Assembly (NCBI GenBank): GCA_009760855.2
Contig: WPIO01000005.1
Span: forward strand, 7,474,001 to 7,538,000
Direction of reading: 5' to 3'
Source: Cristatella mucedo
Taxonomy: Eukaryota; Bryozoa; Phylactolaemata; Cristatellidae
DNA: 64,000 bases
Shown: piece after piece, positions 10,990 through 22,614 of the stretch
How positions within the stretch are numbered: the first letter of the stretch is position 1
Layout of the letters: each line of letters opens with the position of its first letter
Program-made: the position numbers and the translations under genes
Notes under the pieces: generated by a model
Told to the model about the DNA's origin: nothing
Seen by the model: only the letters and a program-made list of their open reading frames with translations
Database searches by the model: none

Positions 10990-11125
10990 ATTTTGATGGA
11001 TTTGGCATGCCCACCGAAAGCTGCTTAGGCTTTGGTGGGCTATAAAAATCTCTCCTGTGTAACATTTATTTATTCTTTATTGCTTTGTGTAGTTCCAGAC
11101 GGAGATACAGTGCTTTGGATTAGAC
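10990..11125 (+). mobile_element. LINE family B, 3' tail
   Basis: Carries accgaaagctgcttaggct followed by tgtgtagttccagacggagatacagtg, the tail that ends the family B copies near 50340 and 53700. It is short and diverged. Confidence 0.55.
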
Positions 11126-11214
11126 TAATTAAAATTGAGTGACACACTTTTTAAGTTGATATACCATGGGGTAGGAAGTCAGAGTAGGTCAGTGAGAAAT
11201 TGTGTAACGTGTTA

Positions 11215-11420
11215 ACTGCAGCGTTCCCAACAGGCACGCCTAGGTGCAGAGTTTGCACCAAATATAAGAGCCTTATTGATCAGGCCAGAATTCATATGAG
11301 TAGTGAGTTACTGAAGTCGCATTTGACTAGAATACATGAGCGAACTTATATGTAGTATATATGTCTAAGCAAGCCAGAAGTTCTGCAATATGCTGTCGCT
11401 GAAAGCATTTCTGACACGCA
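11215..11420 (-). mobile_element. LINE family A fragment, diverged (minus)
   Basis: The + strand reading aggtgcagagtttgcaccaaatataagagcc...caggccagaat...gtgagttactgaagtc is a diverged form of the segment at 41000-41090 in a longer minus copy. Its order relative to the next fragment shows that the two are separate insertions or a rearrangement. Confidence 0.45.
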
Positions 11421-11689
11421 TTCATAGCTGCCTTGGCCTTTAAAACTTCAAAGAGTTTATATTGGGAGATTATGAAGCACACCTACCATGCAATATTTAT
11501 AGACCCAGAAAATGTTATTCACTATTATTTGGTACGATACTTGAAGTATTTATTACAGTCTAGACCGGTATATAACCACTTACTTGAGTATTAATCATAT
11601 AATAATCATGATCTATAGCACTCGAAGAGAAATAAAAATCTTTAGTGATTTTATTCTCATGTCCTGAAAAAGAGCGCATCAATTGATCA

Positions 11690-12080
11690 AATATAGCAAA
11701 ATCTACAAGAGAGCAAGCATTAGCACATGAAGGATAATGCAGGTATACATAGCAAGGGCTGGGAGGATCTACTGGGCTCCTTACTTTGTTTTAAGTGTCC
11801 GTTTGTCAGGGTGTCGTGCCGTCAATCCGCGGCGATATCTAGACTTTGAGAGCACATGAACTAAAGGTCTGGTCCCCAAAGTATTTAATTTCGGCTAGTA
11901 GCACGGGTAAATTACAAGATTCACAGAGGCCAGCTCAAGGGAAAGCATTAATAAGTAAGATTTAAGATAGGTAAGCCAGATTAAAAGAATAAAAGGAACC
12001 TAAAATAAAGTGATGCGGCTTTGACGTCGTTGAGCTACTTGACGGAAAGCCAGTTCGGGTCAGGATGAAGTGTTACAAAA
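11690..12080 (-). mobile_element. LINE family A fragment, diverged (minus)
   Basis: Recognised by tgagagcacatgaactaaaggtctggtccccaaagtattt, the minus-strand reading of the conserved S-F-G-D-x-A-F-S-x-Y-A-P segment. The flanks match loosely. It is older than the other copies. Confidence 0.5.
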
Positions 12081-13220
12081 GTTGTGTAGCCGCTTATGTA
12101 CTAATGGTCTTAAGCCGCAAACACGGCTCTCGCATCAGTACTAGTTCTTGCAGATGTGTAAAACAACACCGGTGAAGATTATTATAAGTGCAGCACCAGT
12201 GCACGCTGGTCTATCAACAGAATGGCGGAATACTGCAGCAAGGAATGGCGCCAGTACTATAAGATAACAAGTCCTTATCCATATCATAGAAAAGCCTATT
12301 CCGCAGCCACTGACGGTTACGCAAGTCTTCAGCGTGTGACCACAGTGGACATGAGTCTGAGGATGCCGAGAGCACCTCTGGATTACTTGACGAAGTCTAG
12401 GGCGAAACTCGAGCCTGGTAGAATGCTATGGAACAATTGGTTTGTTTTAAATTATTGTGGCTTTTATGTCGCCTAATCATGGATAATGACGCAGCCGGTG
12501 TTGATCCGTCATGATTAAGAAACCGCAAATAATATCTGGATAGGGATAACTGGCTGATGTAGACCACCAATATTTGACTAGTCCCTTTTTTAAATTCAGG
12601 CCTTCATCCTCCACGGTAATAAAAAAAATCTACCAAACCAGCTACGATAGGTGTCAACGTTCTGGCTTTGACACCTCGTTTGGCACGCTCTAACATAAAT
12701 TACGTGGAGAATTTTCAGACGTCTTCTTCACGGCTGCATTTGTAGCCGTCTTGTCATTACCGAAAGCAGTCAGCACATAAATGAGCAATGCTTCAATTCC
12801 TCTCAAGAGCAGACGTCTTTTCAGACGCCCAGGTCACCAGCACTTCACGGTTAACAGGCGGTTTAACAGGCTGGTGCCTTTAGCTTCAGCCCGCCTCTCA
12901 ATATACATCTCTCAATAAATTCCTGAAACGAAGTCAAAAATAAAATGCGATAAGTGCGCACATTACAAGGAGGAGCAGAATTATATGCACCATTGTACAA
13001 GCGAATGCACAGGGATCCAACCAAAATCCCCTAAGGTGAATGTCAACTTCGGCATCGTCATACCGTTAGGCTCCAATATGTGTTGCTACAGCAGATTTTC
13101 AGAAGCCTTCTTAGTAGCCTTGTTGTAGCTGTCTTGCCTTCCTCTTTATCGCCGACTGACAGTCGTCACTGCTACGAGCTGGGGTGCAATGCATCTCCAT
13201 AACACTCGGCCGTGCTAGCA
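12081..13220. other. No feature recognised
   Basis: Holds an 84-codon open frame (12222-12476) without a recognised domain. Nothing else can be supported. Confidence 0.35.
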
Positions 13221-13223
13221 CTT

Positions 13224-13365
13224 CAGTTAGTGAGCCGCGATGGCACACGACCTCGGCCCGAGGTCGTGTGTTTGATTCCTGCGGTGGGTGATTCTTTATC
13301 GCTGCTGCAAGCCCCGATGCTCACCGTAAAAGGTTTTCTGTCGGTATACAAAAGAGGCTGTTAAA
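13224..13365 (+). mobile_element. tRNA-derived SINE, internally deleted
   Basis: Begins gtgagccgcgatggcacac, then jumps directly to cgacctcggcccgaggtcg, so it lacks the tagttaaggcgg box A stretch seen in the copy at 61374. Box B is present as gtttgattcc. The body runs to the common end tatacaaaagaggctgttaaat. Confidence 0.75.
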
Positions 13366-13704
13366 TTGGATAATATTTTTTTACTTGGCGGGAGACAAGT
13401 GATGAGTCTCTAGCTTCAGCAGTTCCTCAATAGACAATTGAAACGATCTCAAACTAAAACACGACTGGTGCATATCATACAGGAAGGAGCAAGCCTCCCT
13501 TTCCTGCTGTACAATGATTGTTTGTTTTACCTGCCTACTTCATCACTGGCATCGTCTCAGCGATGGTAATGATAATAATAAAACTCCACCTGATAAGATA
13601 AGCGTGTTAGTTTGTCCGGCCGGATATTAATGTCACACTCATAATGTGCCTAGTTTAAGATATGTATGACGGTACTGTGACAGTATAGCAATAACGAGAT
13701 CCCT

Positions 13705-14205
13705 TTATTCTTTGGCTCCAGCCTATGAGTTAGATCTACTCCCCCACCAGGCTCAGCATCGTACCACCTGCTTTTAGGAATCTAACTGTTTACCAAAACC
13801 TCGTACAAACCTCAAATCAATCCTTTGGAGACCATGCCTTTAGATCGTATGCTCCCAAAGCGTGGAACTCACTCCCGACTTCCGTCATGACATCCCCTGA
13901 CTTAACCACATTTCAAAAGAAATTAAAAACGCAGTTATTTATGACAGCTTTGAGTGGGTCCTGGCGATTCGTCCTTAATGTGCTTATGCGTGCTGACACT
14001 GTGCATGCTGCCACTAATCACACGTGCATGCTGACCCTGTGCATGTCACCCCTAACCATATTATTCATTTCGTTTGTTTTTCAAGCATGATTTTACTTAC
14101 CATTCAATGGCATTTCACTTTACAGCAAATGTAAAGCGCCTAGAGAGAGATTAAGTTCTCCGAGGGCGCTTTATCAAGTGCATTATTATTAATAATATTA
14201 ATATT
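13705..14205 (+). mobile_element. LINE family A, 3' end
   Basis: ORF2 C-terminus with LTTFQKKLKTQLFMTALSGSW, then 3' UTR (catgctgaccctgtgcatgtcacccctaacca), terminal hairpin (aagcgcctagagagagattaagttctccgagggcgctt) and an ATT/AAT-rich tail. It is 5' truncated. Confidence 0.85.
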
Positions 14206-14209
14206 ATTA

Positions 14210-14410
14210 AGTGCATGCAGAACTGAACATACATTTGAAATTATATGCTGATCCTGTCACCCCTAACCATGCTATTCACGTCGTTTATCGAGCATTATAT
14301 CACTCACTATTCTATTGTTTTTCCTTTGCATCAAATATAAAGCGCCTAGAAAGAGATCGAGTTCTCAGAGGGCACTTTATCAAATTTATTGTTATTATTA
14401 TTAATAGTGT
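14210..14410 (+). mobile_element. LINE family A, 3' UTR only
   Basis: A second, shorter + copy directly follows the tail of the previous one. It has tgctgatcctgtcacccctaaccatgctattcacgtcgttt, the hairpin and a TTATTA tail. Tandem placement suggests insertion at the AT-rich tail of the first copy. Confidence 0.75.
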
Positions 14411-14439
14411 CGTTTCAAAATGTCAGAAAGGAGAAAATT

Positions 14440-16070
14440 CGCAAGTTTGAAAATGTAGCTGCACATATTCTGAGTAGTAACGCTTGATTTGCCCATTCCT
14501 AGTAAGTTGGTGGTATCGTCATGCAATTTGAGAAAGTTTGTTGTCATCCAAGAAAGTATGTCGTCAACTCTCTGGAGTCTGCCACTGAGAAAAAAGCAAA
14601 ACCGTTGCTGCGAATTTTTAGTAATGTCCAGTCAAGATGCAAGGTGCTGCAGGGGGACTTGGCGATCAAGCTCTGTCGAAAGATGAAGCAAAATAGGCAG
14701 AGCAATTACCTGGGTCTACATTCCTGAAAAGATTGTTACACGCCCGAAGATAGTGTGACTCTGCGGAATGATCAGCTGCTCCAAAACCTGACTGGAACGT
14801 ATGCACTAGATTTGAATATTTCATAAATAATCGTAACGGGTCTTCGCTACTCGTGCTAATGTCGTTGAGGCGGCACTGGAAAGACTGCAGGGAAGTTGAT
14901 CAAGTCCTTGTGGTTAGTGTCACCTTGATTATGAATGGCCTCACTGTAGCCTTTGTGAAAGGTGCACGGAGAAGACCTGAGGCTAATAACCTACCCATGT
15001 TTAGCTATTACTTGCATCGGAATATTGACGCAGTGCAGGAGAGCAGTGGGTATAGAGTCTAGGGAGTTAATCGCCCTCATAGACTCAGATATGAACTTCG
15101 AGATGAGGTCACTAGAGGCATTCCTAAATATAGACACTGAAGTCATGTAAGTAATTCAGGAAGGAGTTTCCAGTATTATGCTACTGAGGGAGAAGAGTCT
15201 ATACTGATGCTTCCGTGAAGATAGACTCGCTGATATTATCTACATGGATGACGAAGAAGCGAGAGAAACGATCTGCTAGATCACTGCTACGATCACTAGG
15301 TAAGATGGTTTGCTGGGGCCGGTAAGCAGATTGTTGTTGATCGATATCGGCTTTTTGGAATGTACATCTTCGATTCAACTACGTTTTTGCAGAATGTGGA
15401 CTTGACCTTCGCAAAGGTAGATTGGTAGGATCTATGGCAGTGCTCGTATGACAGTTGACGGACAGCCAGTCGCAATCCTTCGTTTGCTTTCTCAAGCAAG
15501 CACTTAGTAGACTTAGCTAGTTTAATGTCACCGGTATTCCATAGGCCGTGCAGGCGAGGGTTATAAAGTGCTTAGCCAGAGGAGTTAACTCTACATGAGC
15601 AAGGAAGAGATGTTAGTGGGGACAGCATCAATTTCAAGGGTCTTAAGATTTTACTATTCATATGATTCTGAATACCGATGAGGACACACACTGCAGACTG
15701 AATGATATCTGCATGGGCTTCTATGTGTAATACTTGGTAACAATAGGGAACGATAACCTACAATCTTGGGAGAATATATTTATTCGCACGAGTGACCTTT
15801 GTTGCGAGTGTAGCAATGCATATGAGCCCCAAGAGAAAATGAATCAGCCAGGGCATACTATTCGGCACTTTAGGCGTCAATTGTTAATAAATGAATGTGA
15901 AAATCACCGACGATCAGGAAGGGATGATTTCTACCTCACAGAATCAGAATGAGCTCATGGAAATTTTGAATAAAGCAAGAGTTTAAACCAGGGCGGCAAT
16001 GGATTACTACCACGATTTCCAGCTTGCAGACAATCTAGTCAGAGCTCTCTGTTTGGTATCGTTCTTTTCG
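14440..16070 (-). mobile_element. LINE (L2/CR1-like, probably family A), endonuclease to RT region (minus)
   Basis: On the minus strand near 15920-15860 the sequence encodes an I-V-G-D-F-H-I-H stretch preceded by F-H-E-L. This is the catalytic G-D-F-N-I-H motif region of the apurinic-type endonuclease of L2/CR1-like LINEs. The open stretch 15499-15296 resembles the basic linker between endonuclease and RT. The lower end (14521 onward, caatttgagaaagtttg) matches the minus copy at about 41360. It abuts a + copy at 16075. Frames are broken. Confidence 0.55.
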
Positions 16071-16074
16071 TAGT

Positions 16075-17220
16075 TTATACTCTCCCTCTTTAATACGTGA
16101 TTGCCATGCACAATCTAGGGTTTCACGTCGATACAGATGACACCCAGTTGTACCTTTGCTTTGATCCCTCCCAGCCCTCCAGCAAGCCAAGTTCTCTCAA
16201 ATCCCATGCTGCATGTATTGATGACGTCCACCCATGGATGGCAGCAAACTTTCTTAAATTAAGTGGTGATGAAACCAACTTACTAGTTATGGGCAACCAA
16301 GTGTGATTCAGAAATTGGAATGGTTAACACTCACAATCGGCTCTGCCAGCATAGATTCCGTTGAATCTGGGCGAAATCTAGATGTCCTGTTTCAAAGTGA
16401 TCTTTCATTAGACTACCGCATCAGCTCCACTGTCAAGTCAGCCTACTTTCAGATACATAGCATTGTTAAATTCGCTGTTTAGACAGGGTTACCACATTTA
16501 CGATGGCCCAGGCATTTTTGACATATCCTCTCGACTTCACTCACTCATTGCTTGCGGGTCTACCTGCCTGAGCAATCAGGTGCTTACAGCTGATGCAAAA
16601 TTCTGCAGCTACGCTGGTCTGTCGTGAGCTTCGCAGTTGCCATAGCTCACCACTTCTCGCCGACCTGCACTGGCTCCCAGTCAAGAAACGTATCGACTTC
16701 AAAGTTCAGTCACTCACTTTTAGGTTCCTTCATTTTTGAGCTCCAGCCTACCTTTCAGATCAACTCCCCACCAGGCTAAGCATTGTACACATACTTTTCA
16801 GAATCTAATCGTTTGCCTATACCTCGTACGAACCTCAAACCAATCCTTTGGAGACCGTGCCTTTAGTTCGTAGGCTCCCAAAGCCTGGAACTTACTCCCA
16901 AATTGCGTCATGACATCTCCTGAATTATCCACATTTAAAAGAAAGTAAAAACGCATCTTTTTATCACAGTATTTAGTGGGTCCAAGTAATTCATCCTTTA
17001 CGTGCTCATGCGTGCTAACACTGTGCATGCTGCCTCTAACCACAGATGCATGCTGATACTGTGCATGTCACCTCTAAACATGTTACGCCTAACATTATTG
17101 AGCATGCTACCACTAACCATTCAATCGTGCTACCTTTGTAGCAAATGTAAAGTGCCTTGAAAGAGTTTGAGTTCTCTGAGGACGCTATTTCAAACGTATT
17201 ATTTTGTTATTGTTATTAGT
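16075..17220 (+). mobile_element. LINE family A, RT domain to 3' end
   Basis: Begins within the RT: NLGFHVDTDDTQLYLCFD shows the Y-A-D-D-T-Q-L-Y-L catalytic block with the first two residues changed to D-T. Next comes W-M-A-A-N-F-L-K-L-S-G-D-E-T-N-L-L, then the H-W-L-P-V-K segment and the P-K-x-W-N-x-L-P C-terminus. The 3' UTR ends with the hairpin (aagtgccttgaaagagtttgagttctctgaggacgct, about 17150-17187) and a short TTATT tail. Several frame breaks are present, so it is non-functional. Confidence 0.85.
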
Positions 17221-17504
17221 CTTGTCTGCATTTCATTCATTTAGACAGTACTAACCACGGCCACTGACCTGTCGGTGGACTTCACGCAGTAATGAAACCC
17301 AATTTGTCTTCGCTATTGGACTCAGTATTAGATGACTAAATCAGCTAACTTTTACTTTTGTGCGTAACTTTTTAGTTCCGCAATCACGACACAGAAACTT
17401 ATTTACTGGGTTTGCATCATTTGTGAGAGCGTATCGCATAGATGTGAACACCTGCATTGAGAACTGCAAGTTTTGCAGGTATGTTTCATATGCACAATCA
17501 ATGA

Positions 17505-17660
17505 ATGGCTCACTAGGTAAGGTGGTTGCTTTTCACGACCTCGGCCCCGAGGTCGTGGGTTCGAATCCTGCCATGGGTGATCCTTTATCACCACTGCAAG
17601 AGGTGGTAATAGCCGCAAAGGCTCTTCTTTCGCTATACAAAAAGAGGCTGTTAAATAAGC
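17505..17660 (+). mobile_element. tRNA-derived SINE, best copy for box B
   Basis: Box B is the exact consensus ggttcgaatcc at 17558-17568. Upstream, ctaggtaaggtggttgct is a recognisable box A. Between them a long palindromic arm (cgacctcggccccgaggtcg) resembles an extra-long variable or anticodon arm. The body contains ctgcaagaggtggtaatagccgcaaaggctcttct and ends with cgctatacaaaaagaggctgttaaat. No acceptor-stem complement remains, so it is a retroposon rather than a tRNA gene. Confidence 0.85.
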
Positions 17661-19405
17661 AAGCATTTATTTATTTATTTTATTTAACCAAGTTTTATGA
17701 ACGTGCAAGTATCTAATCATGCCCTACTTATTGCTTCTATTGCTGAGCTGAAACTAAGCAGAGTTGATTATGAAGGTGTGGCTGTCACTTAGAGAGCGAG
17801 AGCCAGTTAATTTGAGCTGGGAACCTAGACTATGCGAAGATGCAACAAGAGAAATGCTAATCGAGCCAACTCTGACGGGTGTGCTGTCAAGTTTCTGAAT
17901 GACGCGAGCGTTTTTTTTTACAACCCTTTGGTCTTACCCCATTTAATTAGAGATATCTCACCGTCATCCAAGTGCAGTTTTTGGCAGCGAAAAGCTTCGA
18001 TAATGCTAATAATAGAGTTTAAAAGCATAGAGGAGAACTCTATCTAAATTCAGGCGCTCGACAGGTTGTTGTAAGATAATCAATCGCTCATGATCGTATA
18101 TATGTTAATTTTAAGGAAGTTAGTGGCCGTTTTACAAAATGACATAAGCTCTCTACCTGCTTACCTTGGTACATTATTTCCAGCCGTTTTGTGCTGCTAC
18201 TCAATGCAGGCAACTTTCTCAACTGTCCTCCTACCTCGATCGTTGTTGCGTAAAATTCAATTTACTATGCGCCGTATGTGCTGCGAAACCTGCTAAACTT
18301 TGAGCGTCCTATAATACACTCTCAAGCGTGATACCATTAAGTCTGTATAGTGTGTTGAATAGCAGATCAAGATGTGTAGTTCATAGTAATGGCATCAGCT
18401 TAGAAATTAAAGCCTTGACTGCTTGGAGATTACTCTGGCTAATTTAAGTACTCACTTGTTCATGTTCCGTAAATGCTCTACTAGCTCTTATGGCCTTACT
18501 CACTGAATATTAAACATTAAATGCACCGTTGGCCTGGTGATCTCATTTGGAGGGCCTTTCAGATTACTTGCTAACTTGACCCAATTTGGCCCAAACGATC
18601 AAAATGTTATGGTAAAATCAAAATATTGCAAAATAATTTCGAATCTCAATGCGATTCTGTGGGCAAGAAATCGTTCCCACCTTAGCGTGGGTTGTTTTAA
18701 AATTCACTCCAAAGACTTGAATGACGACTAAAGTGCCAAATTGTGTGTCCTGGCTGTTTAAAATTCTCTCGTAGCTCAAGATGTGTGGCTGTATGACAAA
18801 GAAATGAGCGTCATCTCATTCTGCTTTGGTTAGGCTTTACAATTTTAAGTAAACCTAATGTTTTTAACCGGGATTTGCTAATTTAAGAGAAAGATACTCC
18901 TGGAATTAGTGAGCTCACAGCGACATGGTTTAGAATCACAAGTGTTTTAAGAACTAGCAAACGTGGATCTATGCTTTTACTTTAAAGGGGTGAGGAGGCC
19001 AGTATCCTTTGAAATGTTACTCTGCCATGCAAAGAGAGAATATTTTAGTGAATAATTAAATCGTACGTTTATATGTATAACCTATAAAATGTGTAACCTC
19101 TAAAATTCAAATCTGATTGCTTCCATATTAGCCCCAAACAATCAAAATCGGTCTTTTATTTATCGTTATCCAAATACTCGATAGATGTCATCTCTTGAGC
19201 CCCTGCTATCTCGCCGGGCATGCATGGCGCCGTTCTAGGTCTTACCTCTGTGGGCGATTTTAGAATAGTGATGACAATTGAAAACAGTCATTAAAGAAGC
19301 TTTTATGCTAGTGCAACCCAATGGATCTGTACTTGATCCAGACTCTTTTACAATTTCTAACCTCAAACTGGCCGATGCAATCTCGTATTCCATTCTTGAC
19401 TTTTA
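17661..19405. other. Mostly unrecognised, one weak LINE B scrap
   Basis: A short stretch near 18176-18245 (ttccagccgttttgtgctgctact) is reminiscent of family B near 24396. The rest shows nothing I can name. Confidence 0.35.
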
Positions 19406-19409
19406 TTTC

Positions 19410-19640
19410 TATGCGAGTGACACGTAGTTGTACCTTGCTTTGACGATCTCCTCTGAAGCACTCGCATGCAATCAAGTCGTCTTCTCCGTCGTCGTCGTCT
19501 TTCATAAGTTACCTCTCACTAGACAACCATATCAGCTCAAACACCCAAGTCTGCCTACTTGCAACCAAGTATCGCAGCACATATTCGGGCCTGTTTAGGC
19601 CAGGATACCCTAGCCAGTTTGTTATTTATTGAAACTCAAC
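19410..19640 (+). mobile_element. LINE family A, RT fragment
   Basis: Contains gacacgtagttgtaccttgctttgac (D-T-Q-L-Y-L region) and ctagacaaccatatcagctc...gtctgcctact, which match 23440-23500. Truncated at both ends and interrupted by a short Asp-codon-like (cgtcgt)n stretch near 19485. Confidence 0.55.
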
Positions 19641-20814
19641 CTCTGAGAAGAGTGTTTCCGTCCACGGAATGGGCTATCACTTTTAAATTGACGCTACCTG
19701 GCTCTGTGGGCTATTTAAACAGACGGAATCTGCTGCAGCGTGAATCTGCTGGTGATAAACTGAAGGCTTACCTACGGTTGAAAGGTTACTTCTAGCAGAC
19801 TACTTTACAGGATGACAGTCGCTCTCACTCACAGCTGGAGTCGCAGACCGGCAGACAATTACTCCAAGAGAGCGATGGTTGTCAGGCCCATGCCTTATGT
19901 AAAGGACAGGTTGCAAGTCATACAATAATCTCTTTCTTGCGTAATCATAAATCGAATCCTCCTGATCTAAAGCCTCGACCAATCTTTGCTATCTCATAAG
20001 CGGTTTTCTGTTATAATTCAATGACCAAGGTCATAGTTCGTAATTGAGTTAAAACAGCCAAGCTCGCAGCTCGTATTCGTGGGGCATGGCGCGACAATTT
20101 ATTATAATCTTCCAAAAATCCAGTTGATATTGGCTGTGTGAAGCTACATTTTTGACAGCATATTACAGAAAACGAACCCACATAATTAAAAGAATTGTGA
20201 AAACGTGATTTCATTCAATGTAAGGTAATCGACTAAAATGGGACGGGCCAATAACGGAATCAATTCTATTCCACAAATAATTGATCTAAATATAGACCAC
20301 ATTAGGCAAAAATTTAGGTTCGACATGTTGTAAAATTCCGCCTAAAGAACATCCACGAAATGTTGTGCCATTGAGGAAAGTGAGTAATCAAGCAATGCAT
20401 TGCAATCAATTGTAATGGCAAGAGTCAATAGCGAAATCCTCAGCAGTCCGAGGCAAAATCCGCACAAGCGCACGTGAAAAGGTTAAATCAACTTTGTTGG
20501 CATATCACACTTTTATAGTGCACCCAAAAAATTCAAGCCGTTGAGGAAGCTTGGTCTCGGGTCGTGCACCTCAATTGACTGCATAGATCCTAGCTAACAC
20601 TGCAATCCACTACAATCCATAGCAAATCCAGAGTGATGATCACGATACACTACTTGAACAATTGAGAAAAATGGTTGGTCCAGCGGATGAGGCTCCTGCG
20701 TGGTTCGCATCGTATTCTTCCAAGCATGTTCAGTCCACATCATACGGTGGTCACTTCTCATCAAGCAAACTTGTGGAGTTATAAGAAGCCTTGGTAATGT
20801 TATTTAACTTTATT

Positions 20815-20905
20815 TAATAAAAACGATAGTGCTAAATTTGATATAGCACCCTCGGAGAACTTAATTTCTTTCTAGTCACTTTATATTTGCTGTTTAGTCA
20901 TTAAT
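20815..20905 (-). mobile_element. LINE family A tail fragment (minus)
   Basis: The reverse complement of the 3' hairpin is visible as tagcaccctcggagaacttaatttctttctagtcacttta. Almost nothing of the body remains. Confidence 0.6.
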
Positions 20906-21069
20906 TAATGTATGCATTATTTATTTATGTATTCTTCATTTATAAAAACCTTCCTAGTAAAGTGATTCGGGCCGATAGAATTGGTTGTTACTTCTATTCT
21001 GGCATTACCCAGCTGCACCTTGCATTTTAACCGTCGCAATCAACTGCATAGAGTAATCAGACTGATAAA

Positions 21070-21225
21070 GGTTAACGGTCAGCTGATTTAACAGACTCAT
21101 TTATTATATAGGGGCAAAAATGCATTTATAGCTAACACGAGCATTGTAGTGGGCAATAAGGAATACCCACTGCAGAACTTAAACCCACGACCTGGATCGC
21201 GAAGAGCTAGCAACTGAATGCCTGC
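21070..21225 (-). mobile_element. tRNA-derived SINE (minus)
   Basis: Reads on + as agctgatttaacagactcatttattatat, then gtagtgggcaataaggaatacccactgcag, then aacccacgacctgg. This is the same order as the minus copy at 39697-39845. Box B is degraded. Confidence 0.65.
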
Positions 21226-21574
21226 CTTGCCGACATTCATCTTAGATGTCTGCCAATTTTCTAAACCTACACGATTTTAAATTTAAACTACTACTCATAA
21301 GAAATTTCACGTAACACATTCTACATTTTATATTTTACCCGTAGCACGAAGCTGAACTGTTGACTTAACCCTTCTCAAATGAGAGGCAGGAATCGGGCCG
21401 TCATCATCTTCAAGGAATGTAGGTGTTCTCTTCGGTAACTTCCTGACGATTAAAAACTTAATTAAAAACATTGCTTTCACAGCTAATATCGCATTCAAAA
21501 CCCCTCTAAAATTAAGGAATGTCAACCACGATGGCCGGCTTAAGGTCCTACCGGCTACTTGGTTCTGTCTAAAC

Positions 21575-21790
21575 CGGAACACGATAATTTCGCTTTGGCT
21601 AGGCTATGGAAAAAACCTATCGCCTCTGTAGCTGGTATGTATAGGGCTGCAAGATTGATAAACGTGTCTCCTGCTCTTGAGAAGATTCGAGGGCTCCCAG
21701 TTGATCAACGGATTAGATACAGAAGTCTTATTTTTACCCACGAGGCTCTCGTGGCTTGGTTCCTACGCAAGTTTAAGCTTATCTAGATTC
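21575..21790 (+). mobile_element. LINE family B, coding fragment
   Basis: Encodes LARLWKKPIASVAGMY and LEKIRGLPVDQRIRYRSLIF. This parallels the segment at 53090-53290 in the longer family B copy and corresponds to the post-RT region where L2/CR1 LINEs carry the L-x-W-L-P-V-x-x-R-I motif. Confidence 0.6.
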
Positions 21791-21839
21791 GTTGTCAACA
21801 ATATAGACAAGATCAGGAACTCCATCCATAGAGTGGCTG

Positions 21840-22595
21840 CATCTCATCTGGAATCACTCAATTCTGTGCAGCACCTCAATTTCTGTGACATCCCGTCTTG
21901 ACTTCTGTAACTCACTGCTTGCTGGCCTACTGGCATGTGCAATCAGGTGCTTACACCTGGTTCAAAACTCTGCAGCTAGGCATGTCTGTAGTGAGCGTCG
22001 CAGCTGCCACATCACACCCCTTCTTGCCGACCTGCACTGGCTACCAGTCAAGCAACGGATTGTCTTCAAGGTTTTGTCGCTCACTTTTAGGTCACTTCAT
22101 TCTTTGGCTCCAGCATATCTCTAAGATCTACTCCCCAGCCACGCCAAGCATCGTACCACCCGCTTTTTGGAATTCAAATGTTTATCAATACCTCGTACAA
22201 ATCTCAAATCCTTTAGAGACCGTGTATTTATATCGTATGCTCCCAAAGCCTGCAACTCACTACCGACTTGCGTCAGAACATCCCCTGACTTGACCAATTT
22301 TAAAAAAACACGTATTTAGGACAGCATTTCTTGGGTCCCTGTGATTCGTCCGTCATGTGCTCATGCGTACTGACACTGTGCATGCTGTCACTGACCACAA
22401 TTGCATGCTGACCCTGTGTATGTCACCCCTAACCATGTTATTCATGTTGTTTATCAAACATGATATTATTCACAATTCAATCGCATTTCCCTTTGCAGAA
22501 AATGTAAAGCGCCTAGAAAAAGATTGAGTTCTCTGAGGGCGCTTTATCAAATGCATTACTATTATTATTATTATTATTATTATTAATGTCTTCAT
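21840..22595 (+). mobile_element. LINE family A, ORF2 C-terminus and 3' end
   Basis: Two adjacent frames together show the post-RT region: LDFCNSLLAGLLACAIRCL, the L-L-A-D-L-H-W-L-P-V-K-Q-R-I motif and SLHSLAPAYL. The 3' UTR follows, with hairpin aagcgcctagaaaaagattgagttctctgagggcgctt (about 22506-22543) and a pure ATT tail to 22595. It is 5' truncated and frame-shifted. Confidence 0.85.
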
Positions 22596-22614
22596 TCAAG
22601 TAGGCCACGAGTGA

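Noticed and set aside
12222-12476. 84-codon frame
   Set aside because: No recognisable domain or supporting context.
17505-17660. Possible functional tRNA gene because of the exact box B
   Set aside because: There is no acceptor-stem pairing, a long unrelated body follows and dispersed copies exist. It is a SINE.
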